64,000 nt of DNA from Candidatus Paceibacter sp. (GCA_020724865.1 DYGA01000005.1:6606-70605), one strand, 5' to 3'. Counted from the stretch's first letter, positions 34,230 through 42,419 are shown. Numbers and translations: made by a program. Notes: generated from the letters alone by a model not told the origin.

Positions 34230-34235
34230 TAAGTT

Positions 34236-34550
34236 ATGAAACTGTCAAAATTACAAAGATTTATATTAAAAAAAGCCTATTTGAGCGATCGAGTCAAAGT
34301 AACAAGACAGGTTTTTATGTCTTACTATGAAAATTTGAAAAAATCTCCTGCCAATAAATTACAAGTCAATATAGTCACTCAGAGTTTGGAACGATTAATT
34401 AACAAAGGTTTGATAGTTGGCTATGGCAGAAAAACTCAAGAAAAATTGTTTATTGATTCTATCCAACTGACCCCTAAGGGTAAAAAAATGGCTAAAGAAT
34501 TGTTAAGTAAACAAACGCCTTTACCTTTTTTAAAATCAATAAAAAAATAG
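34236..34550 (+). CDS. Small basic protein, winged-helix-like
   Basis: This 104-residue protein is Lys-rich. The pattern FILKKAYLSDRVKVTRQ, then QSLERLINKGLIVGYGRKTQ and QLTPKGKKMAKELL looks like a winged-helix DNA-binding domain (helix, recognition helix, wing). It could be a PadR- or MarR-like small regulator but no family is certain. It precedes ybaK by 23 nt. Confidence 0.6.
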   Translation: MKLSKLQRFILKKAYLSDRVKVTRQVFMSYYENLKKSPANKLQVNIVTQSLERLINKGLIVGYGRKTQEKLFIDSIQLTPKGKKMAKELLSKQTPLPFLKSIKK

Positions 34551-34573
34551 TTTAATTATTAAAGTAAAAAAAT

Positions 34574-35122
34574 ATGATTCCCAATAAAGTTAAAAATTAT
34601 TTGCAGAAAAATCAGGCTAATTTTGAAATCATAGAACATCGCCCAGTATTTACAGCTCATGATCTAGCTATGACTTTACATATGCAACATAGTCAGATTG
34701 TAAAAAGTTTATTGGTTAAAGCAGATAATCAATATATTTTGGCCTTACTGCCGGCAGATAAAAATTTGGCTATGCAAAAGCTAGCCAAATTGGTAAAAGC
34801 TAAAAAAATATCTATGCCCAAAGAAAAAGTGATGACAGAAAAATTTAAAGTAAAACCGGGGGCATTACCGGCCTTTGGGGGAATATATAAATTACCAGTT
34901 TTTGTTGATAAAATTATTTTACGCCAAAAAAAGATTTTACTTTCTCCGGGTAGTTTTGTAGAAAGTGTTTTAATGAATCCCAAGGATTATATAAAACTAG
35001 AGCAGGCAATTTTAGGAAGCTTTTCAGTAAATAAAAAATTTAAGCAACCAAAACTGACTAAACTGGGCAGAAAAGTAAAAAATGTTACCAAAAAGAAAAT
35101 GAATAAAATAAAGAAAAAATAA
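34574..35122 (+). CDS. YbaK/EbsC-type aminoacyl-tRNA deacylase-like protein
   Basis: YbaK/ProX domains hydrolyse mischarged tRNAs. Residues 1-150 match the fold: EIIEHRPVFTAHDLA, QIVKSLLVKADNQYILALLPAD, the KPGALPAFGG loop and the DKIIL...ILLSPGS strand pair. A Lys-rich C-terminal tail of about 30 residues could help tRNA binding. The specific mischarged substrate cannot be inferred. Confidence 0.85.
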   Translation: MIPNKVKNYLQKNQANFEIIEHRPVFTAHDLAMTLHMQHSQIVKSLLVKADNQYILALLPADKNLAMQKLAKLVKAKKISMPKEKVMTEKFKVKPGALPAFGGIYKLPVFVDKIILRQKKILLSPGSFVESVLMNPKDYIKLEQAILGSFSVNKKFKQPKLTKLGRKVKNVTKKKMNKIKKK

Positions 35123-35124
35123 TA

Positions 35125-35155
35125 CAAAAAAGCGACTCCCTTGAGTCGCTTTTAG
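35125..35155. terminator. Bidirectional terminator after ybaK
   Basis: AGCGACTC and GAGTCGCT form a perfect stem; AAAAAA precedes it and TTTT follows. It fits both the plus-strand ybaK-like gene and the minus-strand micropeptide gene. Confidence 0.88.
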
Positions 35156-35235
35156 TAGGTTGATTTGCTTTTTAATAATTTGCCAATTCCGATAGCAAAA
35201 GCTAGATAAAGAATTAATATTAAAATTATTTCCAT
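35152..35235 (-). CDS. Putative 27-aa single-pass membrane micropeptide
   Basis: The minus-strand frame encodes 27 residues: a hydrophobic stretch MEIILILILYLAFAIGIG and then a basic tail KLLKSKSTY. An AAAAAGGAA sequence lies about 6-8 nt before the chosen ATG; an ATG two codons upstream is too close to it. The gene ends in a shared terminator hairpin. It could be a small membrane regulator or toxin-like peptide; function unknown. Confidence 0.5.
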   Translation of the reverse strand: MEIILILILYLAFAIGIGKLLKSKSTY

Positions 35236-35368
35236 TATCATTTCCTTTTTTATTTACTATATATTAATTATATCATATTTTTTAATTTATGTCAATATTA
35301 ATTACTTTTAAATAAATGATAAATATGATAAAATATAAATGTAATCCCCATGCTAGAATTAGTATAAA

Positions 35369-35390
35369 TTGGCTAATTTTAGCCAATTTT
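35369..35390 (+). promoter_or_regulatory. Terminator-like hairpin just before scpA
   Basis: ATTGGCTAA-TTT-TAGCCAAT followed by TTTTTAATT sits directly before the scpA ATG at 35396. A TATGATAAAAT-type -10 element is about 40 nt upstream. This may be an attenuator or the end of a short leader RNA. The same core GGCTAATTTTAGCC forms the terminator at 61155-61180. Confidence 0.4.
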
Positions 35391-35395
35391 TAATT

Positions 35396-36097
35396 ATGAA
35401 TGATAAACAAATAAAACTAGAACAATTTGAAGGACCATTAGGGCTATTGTTGGAATTGATAGAACAAGAACAATTGGATATTACTGATTTATCTTTAGCC
35501 AAAGTAACTGATCAGTATATAGCTATTTTGGAAGCTCAAACTGAATTACACCCTGATGAGATTGCTGATTTTTTGTTGGTAGCTGCTAAATTGCTTTATT
35601 TAAAGTCAAAAGTTTTATCACCAGATTATTTTGTTGACGAACCAGCTGTCGAAACCGATTTGGCTAAACAGTTAAGGTTGTACCAAGAATATATCCAGGT
35701 TGCCAAAAAAATCCAGCAACGCTGGCGGAATGACAATTACTTTTATTCTCGGATTAAACCTTGGAAATTACCCAAGCCAAAATTTATTCCCCCGCACAAT
35801 ATATCTGTGTCCGGTTTACAATTTTTGATGTCGGAGATATTATCTCAACTTGAACCTATTGCCAGATTGAAAATCAAAAAGATGAAAACTACTGTTAGTA
35901 TTAAAGATCGGATAGAATATATAAAAAATTATATTAAACAAAAAACTTCTTTTGCTTGGCATGATTTAGTTGCTCAGTCAGTAACTAAGACTGAACGGAT
36001 TGTAAATTTTTTAGCAGTTTTGGAATTGGTTAAACAAAGGGAGGTTGAAGTTTATCAGGAAACAATTTTTGCCAATTTTATTATCAAGAAAAAATAA
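35396..36097 (+). CDS. scpA: Segregation and condensation protein A
   Basis: ScpA is the kleisin that bridges SMC heads. The 233-residue protein shows the N-terminal FEGPLGLLLELIEQEQLDI and the DEIADFLLVAAKLLYLKSK signature. The winged-helix C terminus includes IVNFLAVLELVKQREVEVYQ. I use the ATG at 35396; the frame extends upstream only through the hairpin. It is followed by scpB after 13 nt. Confidence 0.94.
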   Translation: MNDKQIKLEQFEGPLGLLLELIEQEQLDITDLSLAKVTDQYIAILEAQTELHPDEIADFLLVAAKLLYLKSKVLSPDYFVDEPAVETDLAKQLRLYQEYIQVAKKIQQRWRNDNYFYSRIKPWKLPKPKFIPPHNISVSGLQFLMSEILSQLEPIARLKIKKMKTTVSIKDRIEYIKNYIKQKTSFAWHDLVAQSVTKTERIVNFLAVLELVKQREVEVYQETIFANFIIKKK

Positions 36098-36110
36098 TAA
36101 ATCTTAAAAT

Positions 36111-36677
36111 ATGTCTTCAGATCATTTATTAAAAATACAAACACTTTTATTGTTATCTCATAAACCGGTTAAATTTAAAGAATTGGCCACAGTTTTATCC
36201 GTAGAAGTTAATACGATAAAAAAATATATAAATGATTTACGAGAACAGTTCAACACCCCGACCTCTGGTTGGTGGGTGGTAGAAACAAATGATGCGGCTC
36301 AGTTGGTTACCAATCCATCGCAAGCTGATTTTATTGAATCTTATTTGGAAGTTGAACAACTATCAGAATTGACCCGACCAGCTTTAGAAGCATTGACAAT
36401 TATTTCCTATAGTGGACCAATTGCCAAATCTACTTTAGATAGAATCAGAGGAGTTAATTGTGCTTTGATTTTACGCAATTTGATGATTAAGGGTTTAATT
36501 GAGGAAATATACAATAATGGAGAAAAACAATATCAAGTCACCATGGATTTTATAAAACATTTAGGTCTTTCTGATATTACTGAATTGCCGGATTATGCTA
36601 AATTTCATCAACATGAATTTATTGAATCTATTATGGCCAATAATAAAACTGATGAGGAAAATATAGAGAGGGGTTGA
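36111..36677 (+). CDS. scpB: Segregation and condensation protein B
   Basis: ScpB dimers regulate the SMC-ScpA complex. The 188-residue product has two winged-helix domains. The family signature LTRPALEALTIISYSGPIAK is followed by DRIRGVNCALILRNLMIKGL and YQVTMDFIKHLGL. It lies in the conserved scpA-scpB order. Confidence 0.94.
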   Translation: MSSDHLLKIQTLLLLSHKPVKFKELATVLSVEVNTIKKYINDLREQFNTPTSGWWVVETNDAAQLVTNPSQADFIESYLEVEQLSELTRPALEALTIISYSGPIAKSTLDRIRGVNCALILRNLMIKGLIEEIYNNGEKQYQVTMDFIKHLGLSDITELPDYAKFHQHEFIESIMANNKTDEENIERG

Positions 36678-36682
36678 AATAT

Positions 36683-37555
36683 ATGTTTCAGTTTTTGATT
36701 TCTTTTTTTCTAACCACGCTTTTGTCCAATAGTTTAATTTTGCCAGTTAACAACAATTTAGTAACCACCAATTCAATATTTCCAGTAAGAGATTTTAGTA
36801 ATAATAGTATTGGTGTAGAAGTAACAGCAAAAGCCGCTTTGGTAGTTGATAAAAGTACGGAAAAAATATTATTTGCTAAAAATGAACAAATTGCTTTACC
36901 TCTAGCCAGCATTACCAAGTTATTGACGGCATTAGTTTTTTTGGATACGAATCCCGATTGGCAAAAAATAGTAACCATGGAACCGGTTGACGAAGTTTAT
37001 CGGGCAAAATATGTGTATCGGGGTGAAAAATGGTCAGTTAAAGATTTATTTAACACCATGCTGATTGGTTCTGATAACAATGCTACCATGGCTTTGGTGA
37101 GGTCCACTGGTTTAACCACAGCGGATTTTGTCAAACAGATGAACAATAAAGCCAAGCAGATAGGCATGAATAGTAGTTTTTTTCTTGATCCAACTGGATT
37201 ATCAGAAAAGAATGTAGCTTCAGCATATGATATTTGGTTATTAGCCAAGACGGCTTGGGCAGAACCGTTGATTATCCAAACTACCTCGCGATCAAGTTAT
37301 GTTTTAATGGCAGAAAATTCCCAGATAGTCAGAAGAGTAATAAATACCAATTTGTTACTCAACAGTTTTTTAGAAATAAAAGCTGGTAAAACTGGCTTTA
37401 TTGAAGAGGCGGGTTATTGTCTAACTACTTTAGCAGCCAATACAGCTGGCAATGAAATTTATTTAGTAGTTTTAGGCAGCGCTACAGAAAATGATCGCTG
37501 GCAAGATGCCAAAGCTTTAGCTTGGTGGACTTTTAATAACTGGTTGTGGCCTTAG
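36683..37555 (+). CDS. D-alanyl-D-alanine carboxypeptidase (PBP5/6-like, S11 family)
   Basis: The enzyme trims the terminal D-Ala from peptidoglycan stem peptides outside the membrane. A signal peptide (first 18-25 residues) is followed by the SxxK motif in LASITKLLTAL, SxN in IGSDNNATMAL and KTG in IKAGKTGFIEEAG. At 290 residues it lacks most of the C-terminal PBP5 domain. The ATG at 36683 is chosen because GAGGGG at 36668-36673 lies 9 nt upstream; a TTG at 36674 overlaps it. Confidence 0.92.
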   Translation: MFQFLISFFLTTLLSNSLILPVNNNLVTTNSIFPVRDFSNNSIGVEVTAKAALVVDKSTEKILFAKNEQIALPLASITKLLTALVFLDTNPDWQKIVTMEPVDEVYRAKYVYRGEKWSVKDLFNTMLIGSDNNATMALVRSTGLTTADFVKQMNNKAKQIGMNSSFFLDPTGLSEKNVASAYDIWLLAKTAWAEPLIIQTTSRSSYVLMAENSQIVRRVINTNLLLNSFLEIKAGKTGFIEEAGYCLTTLAANTAGNEIYLVVLGSATENDRWQDAKALAWWTFNNWLWP

Positions 37556-37612
37556 TTGCTATTTTAAGCTTAATTTATTAAACTATCATTGTTTATAAAA
37601 TAATTAATTTTC

Positions 37613-38380
37613 ATGAAATATCTTATAGCCAATTGGAAAATGAATTTAACGGCAGCTGATAGTGAGGAACATGTCAAGTTAATTTTAAAAAATATTATAC
37701 CCTATTTATCTCGAGTCAATGCAGTTATTTGTCCTTCTTTTCCATCACTAGCAATTGTTTCCGAATTATTGTCAGGTTCGGGTATAGCTCTGGGTGCCCA
37801 GAACTGTTTTTGGGAAGAAAAGGGTAGTTTTACTGGAGAAGTTTCGCCGTTAATGCTTAAAGAGTTTAATGTTGATTATATAATTATTGGTCATTCAGAA
37901 AGAAGGCAACAATTGCACGAGACAGATGAGATGATAAATAAAAAAATGCAAGCTGTATTTAGAGCTGGTTTAACACCTATTTTATGTGTGGGCGAAACTT
38001 TTTCGGAAAGACAGTTGGGTAGAAAAGATTTTGTTATTGCTGGTCAAGTCGAAAGCGCTTTAAAAAATATTCAATTGGTAAATAAAAAATTATTGATTGC
38101 TTATGAGCCAGTTTGGGTTATTGGAAGCGGACAGGCAGTTAAAATTGAAGAGGCTGAACATGCTGTTAGAGTTATCAAGCAGGTTTTGATTGATTTATAT
38201 CCCAATCTTGATTTGAAAAACGGTGTGGAAATTTTATATGGTGGTAGTGTGGATAGTAAAAATATAAATTATTTTACTTCCTCGCCATTACTTGATGGAG
38301 TTTTGGTTGGCAGTGCGAGTTTAGATGTTGATGAATTTAGTCAAATGGCAAAAATAATATATGAGAATTTAGCCAAATAA
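37613..38380 (+). CDS. tpiA: Triosephosphate isomerase
   Basis: It interconverts DHAP and glyceraldehyde-3-phosphate. Catalytic Asn/Lys are in IANWKMN, His in IIGHSERRQQ and Glu in IAYEPVWVIGSG; the phosphate loop LYGGSVDSKN and LVGSASL complete the barrel. The length of 255 residues is normal. It is followed 3 nt later by fba, which makes the same triose phosphates. Confidence 0.96.
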   Translation: MKYLIANWKMNLTAADSEEHVKLILKNIIPYLSRVNAVICPSFPSLAIVSELLSGSGIALGAQNCFWEEKGSFTGEVSPLMLKEFNVDYIIIGHSERRQQLHETDEMINKKMQAVFRAGLTPILCVGETFSERQLGRKDFVIAGQVESALKNIQLVNKKLLIAYEPVWVIGSGQAVKIEEAEHAVRVIKQVLIDLYPNLDLKNGVEILYGGSVDSKNINYFTSSPLLDGVLVGSASLDVDEFSQMAKIIYENLAK

Positions 38381-38383
38381 TTT

Positions 38384-39238
38384 ATGTTGGTCCATATCAA
38401 AGATTTAGTTAGTCAGGCAGTCAAACAAAACTATTGTTTAGGGGCGTATAACGTTCATAATCTAGAAACTGCCATAGCGGTGGCTCAAGCAGCTCAAGAT
38501 ATGAAATCACCGGCCATTATTCAGGTATCAGAAAGCGCGGCAAAATATATGGGTATAAAAACCGTAGTCAATATAGTATCAGCTTTAGCTGAAGAGGTTG
38601 CTAAAGATGTGCCCTTAGCTTTACATTTAGATCATGGCAAAAATATTGATTTTTTATTTAGTTGTATAGCTGCCGGTTTTAAATCAGTGCATATGGATGG
38701 TTCTGAACTATCTTTTGACGAAAATATTGCCATAACTAAACGAGCAGTTGATTTTGCTCACCATCATGACGTTTGGGTGCAGGGTGAGGTGGGAGCGATA
38801 TTAGGTGGTCATGGTAGTGAGGGTAAATTAAATCAAGTTGTACCCTTGGCTAATCCTGAAGATGTTTATAAGTTTATTCAAGCGACTGGAGTTGATACTG
38901 TGGCTCCGGCAGTTGGCACTGCTCATGGTAATTTTAAAGACGAGAACATTGATTTTGCATTATTAGCTACTATTAAGAATAAAATTGGTAATGTACCTTT
39001 GGTACTGCATGGTGGCAGTGGTAATGATGACAAAATCTTACAAGCTATAAAATTGGGAGTAAATATTGTCAATATTGGCACGGATATAAAAGTTGGTTTT
39101 ACGAAAAGTGTTATTAAGCAGGCAAAATTAAATCCTAAGGAAACTGATCCGCGTAAACTTTTGTCACCGGCGATTGAAGCGGTTAAAGCTTTGGTAATGG
39201 CCAAAATGAAATTGTTTGGCAGTGCCAATAAAGCCTAA
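38384..39238 (+). CDS. fba: Class II fructose-bisphosphate aldolase
   Basis: This zinc aldolase cleaves fructose-1,6-bisphosphate. Metal ligands are in LHLDHGKN, AVGTAHGNFK and VLHGGSGN. QGEVGAILGGHGSEG is the class II flexible-loop region. The length of 284 residues is typical of the short subgroup related to GatY/KbaY. It forms a glycolytic pair with tpiA. Confidence 0.94.
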   Translation: MLVHIKDLVSQAVKQNYCLGAYNVHNLETAIAVAQAAQDMKSPAIIQVSESAAKYMGIKTVVNIVSALAEEVAKDVPLALHLDHGKNIDFLFSCIAAGFKSVHMDGSELSFDENIAITKRAVDFAHHHDVWVQGEVGAILGGHGSEGKLNQVVPLANPEDVYKFIQATGVDTVAPAVGTAHGNFKDENIDFALLATIKNKIGNVPLVLHGGSGNDDKILQAIKLGVNIVNIGTDIKVGFTKSVIKQAKLNPKETDPRKLLSPAIEAVKALVMAKMKLFGSANKA

Positions 39239-39257
39239 GTTGATATCTATTATATAT

Positions 39258-40157
39258 ATGCTTTGGTATGAAATCATTTTTTTAATTATAGCGGCTTCTT
39301 GCTTTGCCGGTATTGTTTATTTTTTAGTTAAAAAATTTCCTTTGGCTGCCAGAGTTGATATTGCTAATTTGGCGGAAACTAAGCAGCAAGAAATTAAAAA
39401 AAATATGTTAGAGCAACGTTTGCGGCGGTTGCTTTTGGAACGGACAAAAATTTGGCGAACCAAAGTACAAGCTTTATTGAAAGTGTTAAAAAATATTTTA
39501 TTGGGCTTATACCATGACTTGTTGGAAAAGGAGAAACAACTTTTAAATAAGCGTCGTCAGTCAAAATCAGCCGCAGTGGTTGGTATGAACTCTTTACAAC
39601 AGCGTTTGAGTGATTTATTAATTGCGGCTCAAGAACATATGAAAAAAGATGAATTTGTTGAAGCAGAAAGAAAATTTTTAGAAATAATTTCACTTGATCC
39701 AAAAAATATAGATGCTTTTGAAGGATTAGGTGATATCTATGTTGAATTAAAAAAATATAATGAAGCTAAAGAAGTATTTGAATTTTTGTTAAAATTGAGT
39801 AATGCTGAAGCATACTTTCACAATAAATTAGGACAAGTGGCCAGAGCTCAAGGTCATTTACAGGAAGCAGAAGCACAATTTCGTTTGTCAGTCGAAACAA
39901 ATAATCAAAATGCAAATTATTTATATAATTTAGCTGAGGTTTTTGTTATGGAAAATGAATATGATCAGGCAGTTGAATATTTTGAAAAAGCTCTCGCTTT
40001 AGAACCAAAAAATCCTAAATATCTTGACGCTTTATTAAATATAAGTATAATTAGAAAAGATAAAGTTAGAGCTGGGCAAATTTTAAATGTTTTGAAAGAA
40101 GTAAATCCTGAAAATAATAAAATATCAGAATGGCGAGAACAGATCGAGAGTCTTTGA
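39258..40157 (+). CDS. Membrane-anchored TPR-repeat protein
   Basis: An N-terminal membrane segment (residues 5-22) is followed by a basic, coiled-coil-prone region to about residue 110. Then about four TPR motifs follow, for example EAERKFLEIISLDPKNIDAF, NEAKEVFEFLLKLSNAEAYF and QAVEYFEKALALEPKNPKYL. TPR domains mediate protein contacts; the partner is unknown. I use the ATG at 39258, as the upstream frame overlaps fba. Confidence 0.83.
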   Translation: MLWYEIIFLIIAASCFAGIVYFLVKKFPLAARVDIANLAETKQQEIKKNMLEQRLRRLLLERTKIWRTKVQALLKVLKNILLGLYHDLLEKEKQLLNKRRQSKSAAVVGMNSLQQRLSDLLIAAQEHMKKDEFVEAERKFLEIISLDPKNIDAFEGLGDIYVELKKYNEAKEVFEFLLKLSNAEAYFHNKLGQVARAQGHLQEAEAQFRLSVETNNQNANYLYNLAEVFVMENEYDQAVEYFEKALALEPKNPKYLDALLNISIIRKDKVRAGQILNVLKEVNPENNKISEWREQIESL

Positions 40158-40243
40158 ATTTTTTTATATTTAATTTATATCTTTTGGTTTCTATTTAAGC
40201 CATTGTAACTTTTGTTGATATAGCTGCCCGCCAATCGCCGGGC

Positions 40244-40319
40244 GCCGATGTAGCTCAGTTGGTAGAGCAACTCCATGGTAAGGAGTAGGTCCGCAGTTCA
40301 AATCTGCGCATCGGCTCCA
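40244..40319 (+). tRNA. tRNA-Thr (anticodon GGT), CCA encoded
   Basis: The acceptor GCCGATG pairs with CATCGGC. The anticodon loop ATGGTAA lies between ACTCC and GGAGT, and the T-arm is CGCAG-TTCAAAT-CTGCG. CCA is encoded. GC-rich words in inverted orientation (CCCGCCAATCGCC upstream, GGCGATCGGCAGGCGG downstream) flank it. Confidence 0.96.
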
Positions 40320-40340
40320 GGCGATCGGCAGGCGGACTGA

Positions 40341-40364
40341 CATGGTAAGGAGTAGGACCGCAAT
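40341..40364 (+). repeat. Partial duplicate of the tRNA-Thr(GGT) anticodon and variable region
   Basis: CATGGTAAGGAGTAGG is an exact copy of bases 40274-40289 in the tRNA 67 nt upstream, and the match continues to 40364 with two mismatches. It cannot form a tRNA. It looks like a fragment left by a duplication or recombination event at the tRNA. Confidence 0.7.
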
Positions 40365-40560
40365 TAAAACGTATAGCGACCAAGTATGTAAATCGAATAT
40401 TAAGGTTAGAGGTTATTTGTATATTTATATCGCATAAAAAAGTTTCATAAAAATTTAGTAAAACTGCATTATAGTGCGGTTTTTTTACACTTGAAAAAAC
40501 ACGGCTATTGTGTTATATTGTGATGGCTTATTTAAAATATATAAAATTATTAATTTTATT

Positions 40561-40646
40561 GGGTGGATACCGAAGTGGTCAAACGGGGCAGACTGTAAAT
40601 CTGCTGGCTTACGCCTTCGTAGGTTCGATCCCTACTCCACCCACCA
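40561..40646 (+). tRNA. tRNA-Tyr (anticodon GTA), CCA encoded
   Basis: The acceptor GGGTGGA pairs with TCCACCC. The anticodon loop CTGTAAA is between GCAGA and TCTGC. A long variable arm (class II tRNA) and a T-arm with GTTCGAT are present, with encoded CCA. Confidence 0.96.
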
Positions 40647-40700
40647 TTTTGCATCATAAGTTAAAATTTAGAGTTTTAAATGATAATATATTTTATTTAA

Positions 40701-40775
40701 GCCGAGATAGCTCAATGGTAGAGCAACGGTTTTGTAAACCGTAGGTTGGAGGTTCAAATCCTCTTCTCGGCTCCA
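40701..40775 (+). tRNA. tRNA-Thr (anticodon TGT), CCA encoded
   Basis: The acceptor GCCGAGA pairs with TCTCGGC. The anticodon loop TTTGTAA lies between ACGGT and ACCGT, and the T-arm is GGAGG-TTCAAAT-CCTCT. CCA is encoded. It is the second Thr isoacceptor within 460 nt. Confidence 0.96.
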
Positions 40776-40873
40776 TTAAAAATTTTAAACAACAATCAAA
40801 CAAAAAAATCTAAATAGTTTATTTATCTTGATAATTTGTATTTTGAAATTTTTTTAATATTAAATTTTATTTT

Positions 40874-41029
40874 ATGTCACAAGACAATTTGATTAAATTA
40901 GAGTGCACCGAGTGTCATCATGTTAATTATCATTCACACAAAAATAAAAAAACATTAAAAGCGCGTTTGGAAATTAATAAATATTGCCGCTGGTGCAAAA
41001 AACATCAACTTCATAAAGAAACTAAGTAA
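40874..41029 (+). CDS. rpmG: 50S ribosomal protein L33, zinc type
   Basis: The 51-residue product contains CTEC and CRWC pairs (zinc ribbon) and the NYHSHKNKK and LEINKYCRWCKKHQLHKETK segments typical of L33. L33 sits near the E site. It lies among tRNA genes, as rpmG often does near tRNA and secE genes in other bacteria. A Shine-Dalgarno sequence is not obvious. Confidence 0.92.
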   Translation: MSQDNLIKLECTECHHVNYHSHKNKKTLKARLEINKYCRWCKKHQLHKETK

Positions 41030-41036
41030 TTTTTTT

Positions 41037-41465
41037 ATGAAAAAAATTTTTATTTTTCTTTTTGTTTTTTCTTTTCTCAGTCTTACCGGTTGTTTTTCTT
41101 TACAAAAATTAGATCAACAAGTGTTGAAAACAAATCAAGAATTATCAGATAAATTACAACAGGAACACGGTGAAGAAATCCTAAATAAACAAGTTGAGTT
41201 AAAAGATAAAGCCAAAGCAACTGCCGGCGATGTTGCCGAAAAAACTATTAGTTTTATTGCTAAATCGTTAACTGATAGTGTCAAAAAGGAAATTGATAAT
41301 TGGTTGGAAAAAAAAGGTTTGAACCAATATGGCGATCCAGCTGACACTGTTTATGCTGGTGGCAGCCCTTTGTTTGATGAAACTTCGGGTGAGAGTAAAG
41401 ACAAATATGAATATATTTTAGAGAAAAATCCGGAGTTGATTGACGAATTAAATTTAAAAAATTAA
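41037..41465 (+). CDS. Putative lipoprotein, unknown function
   Basis: The 142-residue protein has a signal peptide with lipobox LTGC at about residues 16-19. The mature part is Lys/Glu/Gln-rich and mostly helical, with a possible amphipathic segment KTISFIAKSLTDSVKKEIDN, and an acidic C terminus. No known domain is recognised. It follows rpmG by 7 nt and is followed by tRNA-Trp. Confidence 0.7.
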   Translation: MKKIFIFLFVFSFLSLTGCFSLQKLDQQVLKTNQELSDKLQQEHGEEILNKQVELKDKAKATAGDVAEKTISFIAKSLTDSVKKEIDNWLEKKGLNQYGDPADTVYAGGSPLFDETSGESKDKYEYILEKNPELIDELNLKN

Positions 41466-41476
41466 CTAATTTTGTT

Positions 41477-41552
41477 GGGGGCGTAGTGTCAATGGCTAGC
41501 ACAAGGGTCTCCAAAACCTTTAGTCTGGGTTCGAATCCTAGCGCCCCTGCCA
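41477..41552 (+). tRNA. tRNA-Trp (anticodon CCA), CCA encoded
   Basis: The acceptor GGGGGCG pairs with CGCCCCT (one G-U pair). The anticodon loop CTCCAAA gives CCA; the T-arm is CTGGG-TTCGAAT-CCTAG. Discriminator G and encoded CCA are present. Confidence 0.94.
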
Positions 41553-41577
41553 AGATTGGTTAATTTTTTTTAATTAA

Positions 41578-41610
41578 AATAAACCCATCATCAATATGAT
41601 GGGTTTTTAT
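41578..41610 (+). terminator. Terminator after the tRNA-Trp unit
   Basis: AAACCCATCAT and ATGATGGGTTT form an 11-bp stem with a 4-nt loop, followed by TTATAT. Confidence 0.88.
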
Positions 41611-41711
41611 ATGATGGTTAAGGATTAGTCAATATTACCGGATTATAAGTGAAATAAGTAATAACCAATCCGGAGTTAAGAATAAAAATAAAATATATAA
41701 GTTTGTCTGTA

Positions 41712-42152
41712 TTATTTTTTGGACAATAAGTCTATGGATTTAGGTAATCTTTCAGAAGTATAAGCGTTTAAAAAAGCTTCTTTGTCTCCATATTCTACAA
41801 ATTGTTCATGATGTTTTGGTTGGATAAATTCATTATCAACACGATGTTTTATGCCACACCAATATTTTTCTGTTTGCGCAGCAATTTCTCCAGCATAAGC
41901 TAACCAACCATTAGCATAGCCACAATATGCACAATTAATTTTTTCAAAAATATTTAGGTAGGCAAGTTTATGTCTATCAATCCGAATATATTTTCTCCGG
42001 TTAACTAGCGGTATTTCATAAAGAGGAAAACAGGTGTGATGATATACTTCCAAGATTATATCAGCTGCTATTATCCAGATTAAATTAATCCAAATAAATG
42101 GCGCGGAAATTAAGTGTTTAATATACCTGTCTGGATGTTTTTTTGCTTCCAT
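41712..42152 (-). CDS. Conserved hypothetical protein with membrane segment and CxxC motif
   Basis: The 146-residue protein has one hydrophobic segment (SAPFIWINLIWIIAADIILE, about residues 16-35). A conserved-looking core follows: INCAYCGYANGWLAYAGEI and later EKYWCGIKHR. The CAYC pair and third Cys could bind a metal or form a disulfide. I know no function for it. It is a single minus-strand gene between plus-strand units. Confidence 0.65.
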   Translation of the reverse strand: MEAKKHPDRYIKHLISAPFIWINLIWIIAADIILEVYHHTCFPLYEIPLVNRRKYIRIDRHKLAYLNIFEKINCAYCGYANGWLAYAGEIAAQTEKYWCGIKHRVDNEFIQPKHHEQFVEYGDKEAFLNAYTSERLPKSIDLLSKK

Positions 42153-42276
42153 ATATAAATATTATATATTTTAAAATTATTATTTAGTAAATTAATTTTG
42201 TCAAATGATATTGACTTATAATTGGAATCGTATTAACTTAAAATCGCTCTTTTAAAATTTTAAAACTGGAGTCACA

Positions 42277-42413
42277 ATGAAAAAAACATTTTTATTGTGG
42301 TTATGTTGATAATCGCTTTAGTAATTTTTACTGTTGATTTAGGTCTAGCAAAAGGTTGGGCAGCCATACCTGCTTTTTTTGCCTTAGTGGCTATGCTTCA
42401 TCCTAAACGTTAG
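42277..42413 (+). pseudogene. Small membrane peptide gene with a frameshift at a 7-A run
   Basis: A GGAG Shine-Dalgarno (42268-42271) precedes ATG at 42277. The frame stops after ten codons, but adding one A to the run at 42280-42286 joins it to a 36-codon frame (42303-42413). That would give a peptide of about 45 residues with a hydrophobic segment (VVMLIIALVIFTVDLGLA). A stable terminator follows. Possible causes are a sequencing error, decay, or transcriptional slippage at the A tract. Confidence 0.55.
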
Positions 42414-42419
42414 TAAAAT

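Noticed and set aside
40508..40744. Plus-strand ORF of 78 codons
   Set aside because: It runs through the complete tRNA-Tyr gene and into tRNA-Thr, so it is not a gene.
41281..41553. Minus-strand ORF of 90 codons
   Set aside because: It covers tRNA-Trp in antisense and overlaps the lipoprotein gene; the match-like start comes from the tRNA sequence.
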